In this document: one piece after another, positions 10,561-21,583 of the stretch | Numbering within the stretch: the stretch's first letter is position 1 | How the letters are laid out: every line of letters begins with the position of its first letter | Assembly: GCA_025331565.1 (NCBI GenBank) | Contig: JAFREQ010000091.1 | Location: 1,102,501-1,166,500 of the forward strand | Reading direction: 5' to 3' | Source: Holacanthus passer | Taxonomy: Eukaryota; Chordata; Actinopteri; Pomacanthidae | DNA: 64,000 nt | The notes under the pieces: model-generated | What the model was told of the DNA's origin: nothing | Databases searched by the model: none | Seen by the model: the letters and a program-made list of their open reading frames with translations, nothing else | Made by a program: the position numbers and the translations under genes

Positions 10561-11113
10561 TGAAGAAACGCTTGCCTTCAGTCTTGTCTGCTGGCTTTTC
10601 AATCTCAGCTTTTCCAGTTGCACATAGCTTTTCCTCTACTACATTAGCTTTTCTTTTAAGTGTTCTTGGAGACTCCAAAACAGTATAGCAGCGATCACTC
10701 TGAGAGCAGCTAGGCAGCTATGTTGACATGGAGTGACCTGATGCTGGGCCTGTCTGTTTTCCACTCAGATTTTTTGTTGAATGCTGGTACCCAAACCAAC
10801 ATTGTCACTTAACATTTGCTGTCTGAGCAATGTCACCATGCATGACATCTTGAGCAACAGAGGCCTGTTCAGTTTTGTCTTCCATCATCATGGCATTGCT
10901 CTGATCTGATCTGAAACTACACCCACTGTCCACATCTGCAATCTCCTCATTGCTATTAACAACAGAAATAGAGCTGTCACCTACCTCCTCATTGATATTT
11001 ACCAAACTTTTGGCTGTTCTCCTTTGCTTTTGGAGAAAGAGAAATTGGTAGGCACAGCGGTGTCCTTCCTTAAAAAATATGACATTATTGCAGGGTAAGT
11101 GGCTGTTATTCAT
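10561..11113 (-). pseudogene. Probable N-terminal/linker part of the P-element (THAP-type) transposase pseudogene
   Basis: On the minus strand, 11113 down to 10805 is open. It begins with a Lys/Arg-rich stretch, then acidic and Ser-rich low-complexity sequence (SLVNINEEVGDSSISVV). About 100 bp further down, 10697-10570 gives DRCYTVLESPRTLKRKANVV followed by a Lys/Glu-rich, probably helical stretch. A 'D-x-x-Y-x-x-x-SP-x-x-LKRK' block after the zinc finger is typical of THAP-type transposases. Strand and order agree with the transposase segments at 9592-6665. The THAP finger itself (C2CH) was not found; a V-SINE lies just upstream. Linkage to the downstream pseudogene is inference. Confidence 0.5.
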
Positions 11114-11325
11114 GAAAGAGGTTACAATATGTGTTTAAGTTCTGTAGATATTTGTATTGAATGTGGTTTTAAAGTTAACAGCGTACTACCATCTCAATTG
11201 GAGTATGAATTACAGAAAGCAGTTTATCCACAATATATTGTTGCTATTAAAGGAATATTTTACTATTCTCAATGCTTACTCCCACCATAGAATCATGCTA
11301 TGTTTGGCAAAATGACTATGATAGA

Positions 11326-11648
11326 GGGCTGCACGGTGGCGCAGTGGCCGCTCACAGCTAGATGTGCGGTGTGCTATGCTGGTTTGCGTCCCTGTTAGGA
11401 CACTTGGGATCCTTCTGCGTGGAGTTTGCATGTTCTCCCTTTGCAGTGTGGGTTTTCACCAGGTACTCCAGCTTCCTCCCACAGTCCAAAAACATGCTGA
11501 GGTTAACTGAATATAATAAATTGTGTGTGTGTCCTGTGTGTGGCCCTGCAATGGACTGGCAACCTGTCCAGGGTGTCCCCTGCCTTCGCCCTAAGTCGGC
11601 TGGGATAGCGACCCTGCAGAGGATCAAGCGGTGTACAGATAATGGATG
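11326..11648 (+). mobile_element. V-SINE-type SINE, full length, with 12-bp target duplication
   Basis: A tRNA-derived head with an A-box-like GGTGGCGCAGTGG is followed by the central block 'gcgtggagtttgcatgttct..cttcctcccacagtcc'. This is shared with DANA/HE1-type V-SINEs. The 3' part 'ctgtccagggtgtcccctgcc..ataatggatgga' ends in a (TGGA)n tail. GACTATGATAGA flanks the element exactly (11314-11325 and 11649-11660), as expected for target-primed reverse transcription. The B box is degenerate, so transcription is doubtful today. Confidence 0.85.
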
Positions 11649-11660
11649 GACTATGATAGA

Positions 11661-13057
11661 TGGTTTTAACATTAAATGCACTGCAATGTAAAAGTAAAAG
11701 GCAAAAAAGAAAAAGTGTTGCCATGTTGCTTGATCAGTAAAATCTTCATTTGACCTTTTGAAACAGGGGAACACTAAACTTCACTGGTGTTTCAGTAATT
11801 TGAACTTAACAGTGACAGCACAGAGTAAGCTGTGCCCTAATCAATGTAATGCATATTTATATTTATTTATACAATGCTATATTTACAGAAACATACATTT
11901 AAACTGCAGTCACAGTGATACTTACTACTGGACTACTGGGAAAGTGAGAAAAAAACATCTAATTACAGTATTTTCCTTTCTGTCTTTGGTTTCTCAGAGG
12001 GTCCAAAGCAACTTTACCATGTCCAAGTCGGCCATTTCTTAAAACAGAAGCACCTGTCCACCCATCCAGCGGTCTACACTAGCTGTCTGGCTGCTTCCTG
12101 AGTTTGCACTTGAGGCCTGTCACACATGTATCATTGTGGCACAAAGAGAGTGTTTTACTGTACTGTGTGCTTCTCTTGGTCTGAGTTCATACCCAGAGAC
12201 CAAGCCCAAGTAGTCCAGATGAGATCTTGTCTTGAGAGCCAGACAAGAAATATATGCTTCTCTGTTTCATTTTACATGGTGCGTTCATGTACTGAGATGG
12301 AGCTCCACACATCAAACTGAAATCCAAGCTCCCAAAAAGTTTTATTTAAAAAAAAATGTGTTGACAGAATATCAAATCCAGAGAGCAAGAAATCAGTTAG
12401 TTTATTATTTCATCCCTTCTGCTCACATTTAGAAATGCCACAATTCTATACATATATTTCAGCCCCCTATATAAAATGGGTCATTTACTGCTATACTATG
12501 CGTGTCATTGAGATCTAAGATGTAAGCTAACAGAAAGGACACCTGTCATGGGAATGATTCTCTACAGGCACAGTGTAATTACATGATCTCCATGAAATCA
12601 CACTTGAGAATAAAAGAGGCCGATATCTATCTTTGTGATCAAATCTCCTGCGTATCAGCACTCTATACCTCTGTACAATTGCCTGATCTAGGTACAGCAG
12701 TGGCAGCTTGCACATAACCCTCCACCCAAACACTGTAGTCTATAAGCCTTTATACAAAGTATAACCCTCGCCTCAGTCTGTCTTCAACAAATCAGGTATG
12801 CTTTAAGGAGTTTTGCTGGATTGACAGCATTGCAAATTCCTCATAATGTGCCTCTTGCTCCAGCAGTTTTGTTTCTCTAGCACAAATCTACTCAGTTCCA
12901 GGTCCTGGATACATGAATTGAATTTAATTCTGTGTATGGGATCTGCTAATGTTTGTGATACTATGAGAACTATTAGACAATTTATAGAGGCCAAACAAAA
13001 TGTCATGACAATATGACCCTTGTAAGTCCAACTGTTCCACAGAAACAGAACTGCAGT
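11661..13057. other. No gene seen
   Basis: AT-rich non-coding DNA. No repeat or exon recognised. Confidence 0.5.
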
Positions 13058-13087
13058 TAGCTGAGTACACACATGTGTACTCAGCTA
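13058..13087. repeat. Near-perfect palindrome, 14-bp arms
   Basis: TAGCTGAGTACACA and its exact reverse complement are separated by 2 nt (CA). The total length is 30 bp, centred on ACACATGTGT. Confidence 0.85.
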
Positions 13088-13312
13088 CCACTTTAGAGGT
13101 TACAAAAGTCTCAAGTCAACTTTTTTTAAAATAATGAGGTAAAAACAGGCCTGAATATTTTAACCACAGAGGGCAGAAGCAAAACACTGCTCCTAAAGTT
13201 GTTCAGACTTAAGGGAAATTGATTTTCTATTTAAACGTTTGTGGATCCAAACTGACGGTAGCTGCTGTCCTCTGCGAAGCTGCAAGATACAAACTATTAA
13301 TTCTTTAACCCA

Positions 13313-13620
13313 GAGATTCCCAGTCTGGGGTTCAGGGCCCCTGCAAGGGGTCATGAGAGAGGGGTTGTGAAATGATTAACAGGATAGGAAAACAGAACAA
13401 AATAATCCTGCAACATAAAATTCTTTTTTTTTTTTTTTAAAGATTTTCTTCTAATTTTTACTCTTTTCTTGTGAATTACTGAATCATTTTACATCTTCAG
13501 GCCTCTATAAAGTATTAAATAACAACTGTGAGTGAATAATCCGTCTTTGGTTGAACCTGTTACAACCTGTAGACTTACTGATCCACAGATCCAGCTCTTT
13601 CAGTGCAGCATAAACAGCTG
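13313..13620. mobile_element. hAT-like non-autonomous element, one end visible
   Basis: CAGAGATTCCCAGTCTGGGG followed by 'ttcagggcccctgcaaggggtca' resembles the CAGNGGTTCCCAAC-type ends of hAT elements common in fish. A T-run at about 13425-13438 and AT-rich body follow. The other end and a target duplication were not found, so the right boundary is approximate. Confidence 0.5.
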
Positions 13621-14910
13621 TGAATGTACATCTTGTTCCGTCTTTTCTTGGATCCCTGAACAGTTTTGCTAAGTTTTAGTGTGACCTCCATCCCACTGAC
13701 TCCATCTTTGCCCCAACTTCACCAGTGGCTAACTGTAGAGAGGCCTGTTGGCAGAAATGTCTGGTATGGGATTTGTGATTTGTTCTCTCGGCTGTCTAAC
13801 ATATCCTCTTCTTTATTTGTCTCGACCTCTTCTGCAGCCAAACAAAAAGGTCTTGAAGGAGGTTTACATTGAACAGCGGGACCGAGCATCAGCAACATGC
13901 CCTCAATTTTTTTTTTCTCTGAGAGACAATATTTACTCCTGAACCTTGAGAGACACAGTCACCCCTTCTCCCATGACTCATCTCTAAGCTTCCTCTCTAG
14001 CACAGCCCTCAGCCTCTGCCTCATCAAACATACAACATTCAGTTTTTACTTTTTCACATATACAAGCAGGAAGCACCATTTATATTTGGAGAGCCTCCCC
14101 ACAGAATTTTCAGCAGAGACCCACTGGCCAGCACTAAATGGTGCATTATTAGGACGTTTCTGGACTGAGGTAATCCATTGATTCAGCCTATTTGCTTGTA
14201 ATCACTTTAATATCTATGGAATAAACTAGAAATGTATCTAAATTTAGAATTAAAGATTCTGTCAGCAGACTGATCATAATCACTGGATATTCCAGTTTTT
14301 GTTGGATTATACAGATTGTGACCACAATCCCTTTGATATTTATGTTTTTTTGTTTTTTGAGTGGGCTAGTTTGTCTGGACAGCCACTAATTATAACAGAG
14401 TAGTAAGCAAACAGACCATGTTGATTAAGTGACTCAGAAAATCAGTCATAACTGACCAAAAATTTCAGTGTGACAAATTTTTAGTGCTACTTTGAGGCCC
14501 AGGAGTAAAAGCATTTCATTTCAACTTTCTTTACGTAGGTAATGGCTGGTATCTCTGGTATCTGCAGTGGCTGGTGCTGATACTTGGGAGAGCCACAGAA
14601 CTGGCTAATCTGTTTGGAGCTGCCAGTAGATGACTCCCAGGCACAGACATTTAATAATTTTGTACAGGATGCCAGGAGGCCTTATTGTCTCTCCACAAAA
14701 AAAAACAAGGTGCAAATGCACATTTGTAACATTGATGACTTCTGCAGAAATAAATCAACCTTTGATTACCTTCACAGTGCCTCAGATAATGTGCATATTC
14801 ATTCATTCCAAACCACTCAGCGTGAAGCTGAAAAACAAGCAGCATTCATGCAAATTGGGTTTTGTAATTCATTCATTAATTTATCTAAATTTACCAATGT
14901 CTGAGCTAGA
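13621..14910. other. No supported gene; one weak exon-like stretch at 13838-13942
   Basis: Mostly non-coding. A good acceptor (pyrimidine-rich, TTCTGCAG at 13830-13837) precedes an open stretch PNKKVLKEVYIEQRDRASAT that ends at a stop at 13940-13942. No donor, homology or partner exon is visible. Confidence 0.3.
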
Positions 14911-14915
14911 TTTAA

Positions 14916-15081
14916 AGGAATAGTTTGACACTTTGGGAAATACAGTTTGTGTATACCGTGTCTGTACATTTAATACGGCTGTACAACTACCAGCATGGAG
15001 CATGGAATATAAAAATATAGAATATAAAAAATAAAGTTTGGAAATGATGAAGTATTTTTCCCAAAATGTCAAAGTAATGCT
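14916..15081. mobile_element. MITE with TTAA target site, 166 bp
   Basis: The left end AGGAATAGTTTGACACTTTG and the reverse complement of the right end (AGCATTACTTTGACATTTTG) form inverted repeats of about 28 bp with a few mismatches. TTAA occurs on both sides (14912-14915 and 15082-15085). This is a known teleost repeat type ('TTAAAGGAATAGTTTGACATTTTGGGAAATAC'). The TTAA target suggests piggyBac- or Kolobok-type mobilisation (inference). Confidence 0.75.
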
Positions 15082-15149
15082 TTAAGACATATAGTATGTT
15101 TGTGTGTTTACAGTGCATTTACCAACATACAGCAATGAATAATTTTCAT

Positions 15150-15355
15150 TGTTCTGCAGTTCTGCTTTCATTCACCAGTAGTTTTCCTCTGACCCCACCT
15201 CTGCTCCACTCTGCCTGCTAGCCACTCCCACTTCATCAGCTCACTCACCTGCTCACCTGCGCTGCCAGCTGGATTCAATCACCAATCAAGCAAGCTTCTC
15301 AAGACCACTCACATTTTGCCACATTGTTCTTTGCATCCTGCTAGACTCTATCATC
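15150..15355 (+). mobile_element. Solo LTR family, copy 3, degraded
   Basis: TGTTCTGCAGTTCTGC at 15150 resembles the LTR start. 'ccacctctgctccactctgcctgctagccactccca', 'accaatcaagc' and 'ttttgccacattgttc' follow in the same order as in the other copies. The internal 5' part is deleted and no clear 3' end or target duplication is visible. Confidence 0.6.
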
Positions 15356-18300
15356 TCTCCTCTGTTGCCAGCCCTGCAAAATGCAACTCAGAAAAACTTC
15401 AGAAGAGAAAAGTAGATGTGGAATGTCACACTTTCCAAGAGAAATGGTCAAACTATTTTTTTGTTGAAGTAAAATACCAGTGTGCCTAGTGGATGTGCTC
15501 ATAGTGATGAAAAGTCCAATCTTGAGTGTCAGTACAGCTCAAAATATGCTAAGCTGGATGTAAAGACAAATGCACTTAGATGAACTTAACGGTCTTTGGT
15601 GGAGTTTTAACAAACAAGTTTTTGCAGTAAGTGAGCTTATAATTAGGAAACTGAAATCTGTTTCAGACGGAGAATTTGTGTAGGAGGGCCTTTTTGCCAC
15701 TGTGGGGCTGCTAGCACTGGACAAACTAAAATTGTTCCGAAGTATAAATTTGTTGTGAAGAAGCGTCACACAACAAATGACTGATTATGGCACACAATAA
15801 ACAACAAAACACTGTAACTGTCGCAGAGACAGTTTTACTGGGATATTTTTGTTTATGTTTCAGAGCTTAATTAATAATTTGAGTTCATGAAGTCATTAAA
15901 AAGCAATTAAAATGCAATAAATAAGGTGTTATAAAGATGAGCAAGGTTGCTAAAATGTATTGCTTTTATGTAAGATTTGGTTTAATGCGGAACGTAACAG
16001 GACCACAGTTAAGTTGAGAGCATGATGGGAAATATGATGCCATGTGGTGAGATCATGGGTCATTACCTTTACGGTACGGCGCCAACATGGCTGCAAACGT
16101 GGAGAACATAGATTCAGAGTAAGACTATTCTACACTGGTCCTAGAGGCACACATGGTCAATTGTGCTGTATTGTTCATATTTCTTTGTTTTATTTCTGCA
16201 ATATTGTTAATGTGCCTTTTATGTACATTGATGATATATGTGCGAATAATTTGGTGCATTTATGCTGTGCTAACATGTCGGACTGTTTAGCAATGGGCAC
16301 TAATTTGAGGGACTCTTAACAAAAAAGTATGTTTGTAACTTTTTCATTTCTTTTATTTTGTTGTAGTTTTCATGGTGTCCCCAGAGACGTTAACTGGGTG
16401 TTCTCAAAAGTGTGTAAATAAAACTTCAAAGGACATCAATATGAAGCGTGGCCATAACTTTATTGGACCAGTGTAGCTACAACCACATTCAACAAAAAAA
16501 AGTTCCCCACCCATGCCATAAACCTGCTTTACTCTGTTCAGCTCCACTAGCAGTGGCATATTTTGACAAAATAATGACAAAATGTGTGTTCAAAAGAGAG
16601 CAGCTGCATGAGTTGAAGGCATCCTTGCTTGTTCAAGTATTCTCAGTATGAGCAATTTATTGTTCCCAAATGGACAAAAGGCATCCTTGTGTGCGAGTGT
16701 GTGTGAGTATTCCCATAAAGGCTGCAATGAAGGCTGGTGCGCTCACAGGAGCTGTTTGGTCTCCTCTCAACTCAGCTCAAAAGTTTCATTTTGTTTTTAC
16801 ATCGTGGACTGGTTAAGTCAGGAGCTTTGAAGGCTTTGGTGGTTCTCTTGTGGTCATCTGTGTATCTGTACATCAGTGTGAAGGCAGATTTGAAATGGAA
16901 AAAAAAAAAAAGCAAAAAGCTCTGAGTTTAGAGACAGTCCTTTGAAAATAAAAGCAACTTTAGTGAAAATGGTTTGCCCTTTCTAGTTATGATTGTATGG
17001 GAGCCATGTAAGGAGACATCAGCAAAAGGTTAGTATAATATTATTCAGCTGTAGAATAAACAGAATGACTGAAGTGAGCATGATGCAGTTGAGATTATTG
17101 TATTGGGGGACATCTATATTTCAATGCAGTCATACAAGTTTCTAAAGGTTGCTGTTGTGTTTACAGATGTGTATGCACTTGACATGGGCTCTGGGACTAT
17201 GGACAGTCACTGATGCCATGTTCCCCCAACAGGTCTCTCTATAATATTGTCAATAGTGGACAGGGAATCCAACAAGAATGCATGTATGGCAGGTAGAGGC
17301 CCAGAGAGTCTGGTGTGTGAAGCCCTGAATGCAAAGGATATCCCAATGTGCATGTGATGCTGATTTTGATTGTCAATTGACTCTGCTGCTTGATATGGCT
17401 GTCCCTGACTATGAAACTTCATCAGATAGATTCCATCACATGCAAAATAACAACAATCAATCAAACACATTTTCTGTGATTTGCATCACTGGTTACATTG
17501 ATGACATCACTAACCTTACTTCTGAATATACCTTTGCAACAAGAGACCTGAAGAGACAGGTCAAACCAGACTCACATCACATGATGCTCTCATTAGAAAG
17601 AATTATGAATATGAGTACCAGTGTGAAAATGAGAACCAGTGGGCTAAATATAGTTGATAACCATATTAACCTTTGATTAGATATTGGAGAGTTGACTTTG
17701 GAATGTGTAAAAACTAATCTAGGGTCATCAACTCCACCCACAAATCAGAAGATTCTGTCAGATCTCTGCAAAGAAGATTTGGCTACATTACTCATTTAAT
17801 AATACTGATGAAAGGCCAATCAATGCTAAAATAATTTGTTAATGGACTGTTGACAAATCAGTTCTACATGTAAAGATCAATCATAATCAGGGACCCAGGC
17901 ATGGCAGGTAGAGGTAATGGCACTGTATTGGTTGTTGGGCAGGCATAAAGTCAGTACTGGCACCAGGTAAAACCAAGACATGAGTTTAGATGATCAATAT
18001 TCAACCCCTTCTCCTTAAAATTATGATCATTAACATATAGCAAGTGTTTTTCATCTTAATATAGCATACTACAACCAGGTGTCCCACTCCGCCATTGGTG
18101 GAACTTGTGTCCAATGTACAGTATGTTGGACCTTGCCTTTGGTTATATCGGACCACATTTGAATAAATCAAATTACATTAGATTACATATCCAGACACAT
18201 TTAAAGGACATGACAAAAAAAAAAAAAAAGTTTATAGTCATTGCATATATTTGTATGAGTGACAGCATACCTCTTTACAGTGTTTTACTTTTCTTTCATC

Positions 18301-18871
18301 TGCATGACTATAAGCAGATGGTGATGTTTGTCCCCAGAGCTGTTGGGCCAGGGAAGCACAGCCGTGCATCTCACCCACAAAGCTGTATTTCACATGTAAA
18401 TACTCTCCAGCAGAAGTCACCATACACTAATGGGTTATATTTCTGTCTCAAGCACCCCCAACAGAGGTCATGTTCTGCTGAAGTCACACACTTTGGGGTG
18501 CAATAAAAGCTGCAAGCAATCCTGGTCAAATCTTTATGTCTCTCCCGTTGCTCAGACCTGAGCCTGGGGAGGACACTGTACAGATACTGCTTTCTATTCA
18601 CTGTCCCTCCTGTCTGATGCTGTACTTTGGATCAGATTCTCTCTTTTGACTTTGCCCTGCTGTCATGCCACCATGGAACTATATTAAAAACAAAAACAAA
18701 CAATTTTACACTGTGTCATAAAGCGTGCATTTACTGTTTACACATATGTACACATCATGCAAACAATTTAAAACATACTTCTGTTTTTTTAAAAGTACTT
18801 TAGACTTATTTTTACAATTACAATTATAAAAATAATAATAATGATAATTGTATACATATCAGCTCAATATA
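15356..18871. other. No supported gene in 3.5 kb
   Basis: AT-rich non-coding DNA with an A12 run at about 16899-16910 and an A15 run near 18216. A short start-codon exon candidate lies at 16087-16118 (see findings). No repeats of known type recognised. Confidence 0.5.
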
Positions 18872-19009
18872 CAGTCAGGTCCATACATATTTGGACATTG
18901 ACACAGTTTTCAGTATTTTGGCTCTGTACACAACCACAGTGGATTTGAAGTGAAACAATCAAGATGTGCTTCAAGTGCAGACTTTCAGCTTTAATTTGAG
19001 GGTATTTAC
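18872..19009. mobile_element. Tc1-like transposon terminal fragment
   Basis: After a TA dinucleotide (18870-18871), CAGTCAGGTCCATACATATT and the next 110 bp follow the end of a common fish Tc1-like element ('ggacattgacacagttttca', 'actttcagctttaatttgagg'). It stops abruptly at 'ggtatttac', where a hAT end begins. Confidence 0.75.
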
Positions 19010-20100
19010 CAGTGGTGGGTAGCGTAAACAACAACGGTACTCAAGTAAAAGTACTGTTACTTTATAATATAATGACTCAAGTAGAAGTAAAAGTACTCAT
19101 AAAAATAAGTACTTGAGTAAATGTAAAAAAGTACCTCGTAAAAAAACTTCAGATGCAATTTATTACTTCAAAAACAAATCACTCCCTGAAGGAGTACAAA
19201 ACACCAACTTTTGAAACCAGTAGCAAAGTAACAACAATTTTTAATCTCTTAACACAGTTATCATTGAGTGAACCCTTGATCAAGTTTGTCGACTTGTGTA
19301 TGTCTTGTCTGTGTCTCCATACAGCACAAAGTGTGTCTGTGTGAGTGTTACCCAGTAAGGTGACTGTTGCGCTTCAAAAGCAGTTGGCTCTCCAGATTCT
19401 TGCACCGAAGTCATGATCTTTTTGCAGTGAATAGAACACCTGCATGACTGAAAAGTCTCTCACATGCTGCAGATGCTGGGAGACCTGTGTTGATCTTGAG
19501 TGACAGCTTCTTTATTTGAGGAAAGGTATTCAAGAGGTCCATACCTCCTGTGGACAGACACGCAAGGTACCTCTCAAGCTCTCTGAGTTTCCTGTCTTCA
19601 TGGATGCAAAGAAATCATCCTCATCAGAATGCCTGTCATGTAAGGGAGCAACACCGTCATCCGTGCTGGTGGCGAGGTGACCTTTGATGTAGTCAAGTCC
19701 TGTGTAAAAATAAATATTTAATATTTAAATATAGTTTGTGTTGACATCATTCTGTAACTCACCAAAGACAAAAGAAACCACGAAGTCTAACCTATACATA
19801 GATTATTAGTCTAAGAAGCAAATTATTTTCTTTAATGAAGATATATTGCCGGCTTTTAAGATGCTCTCATCTGTGGTCCAGCACATCCTGAACTTTGGCA
19901 GGAGAATAGCAGCAGCAATAAGCTCTGGGTCCTTCATAATATCCCCAAAACGCTTCTGGATGCCTAGTAGTATGGCCGTCAGGAGTGGTCCGCAGACTTT
20001 GCAGGTTGGCTGCAGCCTTTTCAACTTTTCCTGCAGCTGGTAGAGAGCTGGCAGCAGGAAACCCATGTTAGTGAAGCAGATAAGTGAAATAATCGTTCAA
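19010..20100 (-). mobile_element. hAT transposon A (Ac/Charlie-like), 3' half
   Basis: Starts CAGTGGTGGGTAGCG at 19010, directly against the truncated Tc1 element. It continues with 'actcaagtaaaagtactgttac' iterations that characterise one end of a fish hAT family. The coding remnant runs on the minus strand toward this end. The other terminus was not found. Confidence 0.75.
19360..20084 (-). pseudogene. hAT transposase C-terminal pseudogene (hATC domain)
   Basis: Minus-strand exon 20084-19850 encodes MGFLLPALYQLQEKLKRLQP, LLTAILLGIQKRFGDIM and AAAILLPKFRMCWTTDESIL, typical of the region before the hAT dimerisation domain. After an intron ending ACACAG, GLDYIKGHLATSTDDG resumes at 19699. Following a frameshift come LRELERYLA, LLNTFPQIKKLSLKINTGLP and ASAACERLFSHAGVLFTAKR, the hATC dimerisation motif. 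A stop codon follows KRS at about 19412. Joining across the intron restores A-G-L-D-Y. The donor reads GC instead of GT at 19849-19848, either a rare GC-AG intron or a mutation. Confidence 0.8.
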
Positions 20101-20899
20101 ATGGTGATACAAGCATGAAATTTGATACATGTACTCTTCAAAGCCTACTTTAAAAAAAAAAACAAACGCTGGCCACACAAAAATCCAAGATGGTGACCAT
20201 TTTCCAAGAAGGCCGACAGGTCACACTGAGTTCCATTGTAATGGGTTAAAAAATTGAAGAAAAAAAACACAATTATTGTTCAAGTCTAGGTTTTAGGACA
20301 CTAAAATGGCAAGTGAAGGTAATTTTGTTCATGACAGTTGCATATTAGACTTTAACCAAGATGGCATTCAAGATGGCTGCCGCAAAAGACAAATTTCGCC
20401 ATATCTCAGCCACTAATAGAGATAGACAAATTTTTCTGTCTAATCCTACCTTTTTCAGTTCTAATAACACTATCATCTCTTTTCCTCTGCAAGGAAACAG
20501 TTCCATCACAACTTAGATTTCACAAATATGAGAACATGAGTTAAAGGGCAAATCTCCAACACTATTACAACATCAGAATGTCCTTTTCTGCAATATCAAA
20601 TATCAAGCAAATTAGTGTTCACAGATATCTAATCCTTATGAATAAAGAATAAAATAATTATTGCACTGTTCTCTGCAAGTTTGTTATTCACAGTATAACA
20701 TAACTTTCTAATGATGCCATTATCTCTTTTTTTCCTCTGCATAAGAGTAGTTTCAAAGAAACATGGCCAACCCTAAAACATTAATAAATGCCTGATCAAT
20801 TCAGGTCAGTTTCATTTGTGTAGTGCTGAATCATCGAGCATCTCAGGGCACTTTTCATATAGAGCAGGTCTACACTATACTCTTCATTATATTCATATT
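20101..20899. other. Unassigned sequence between two hAT elements
   Basis: Contains two 'caagatgg' stretches (about 20188 and 20367) and 'tcatctcttttcctctgc' repeated as 'ttatctctttttttcctctgc' (about 20472 and 20723). It may be a decayed element of its own. No coding signal seen. Confidence 0.4.
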
Positions 20900-21554
20900 C
20901 ACTCAACGAGCAATCCTACCTGCCCACTCTGGACCTGCGGGCTCATGGCTGGTGCTTGGTGCTGGATCTTGCTTCTGACTCTGAGGGGCTACAAGACAAA
21001 GTTTCCCAGTTATGTGGTGTTGCATCATACAATTATTTAAATTATATAACGTTATGTTATATGCCACAACGCCACACAATTCATTGACTTGATAATGAAT
21101 TAACTTGAACGGTGGTTTGCAGGCAAAGTTCAACATCTTGCCCGTGTCATCGTCCTCATTTGTCGTTTCAAACCGCAAGCTCATGTTAGTGAAAAAGTTG
21201 CCAGTTTTAGCACATTTGGCTGCGTCTGTTTGCAGAGCTTTCCTCTTTTTAATTCTTGCCTTTTCCATGCCACCCTTGCTCTTTCTATTTTCCATCTTTC
21301 AAACACCACTGACCGAGTGCACGGACATGTTACGTCAGGGTGCGTCTGCAAAAGAGAAAAAGAATTTTTTAAAAAGAGCTGCCAGTGGAGGCAGAGGCAG
21401 CCCAGGGACAGCGGTAGCAGCATACGTGATCAACCCAGTGCCATGACTGAACACCAGCCCGAAAAAAAAAAAAAAGTGAACACCGGCCCTCACGGCCCAA
21501 ACATCAGACCGGCCCACTGGGAACCGGTCCTCCCGATTAGCCACTCCTGGCCTG
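20900..21554 (-). mobile_element. hAT transposon B, 5' end
   Basis: On the minus strand it starts near 21554 with CAGGCCAGGAGTGGCTAATC and 'gggaggaccggttcccagtg', resembling the CAGTGG..CTGGCC-type end of a second fish hAT family. A transposase N-terminus follows. The end differs from that of hAT A, so the two are separate insertions. Confidence 0.6.
20903..21295 (-). pseudogene. hAT transposase N-terminal remnant
   Basis: ATG at 21295 opens MENRKSKGGMEKARIKKRKA, a basic leader like that of ZMYM1-like hAT transposases. Then comes CAKTGNFFTNMSLRFETTNE and an acidic patch. A second exon, with acceptor CTTGTAG near 20990 and possible donor AG/GTAGGA near 20920, gives SQKQDPAPSTSHEPAGPEWA. The TTF-type finger and catalytic parts are absent. 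The 130-codon open stretch includes intron-like sequence, so it is not one exon. Confidence 0.5.
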
Positions 21555-21583
21555 TTTCAAGCTGTACAATATCTGCTTATAAC

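Noticed and set aside
13838..13942. Exon-like stretch PNKKVLKEVYIEQRDRASAT behind a strong acceptor
   Set aside because: No donor, no recognised protein and no neighbouring exon. The frame runs into a T-run and stops, so only the acceptor supports it.
16044..16319. 92-codon + strand frame
   Set aside because: No domain. Only the short ATG-plus-donor segment in another frame merits mention.
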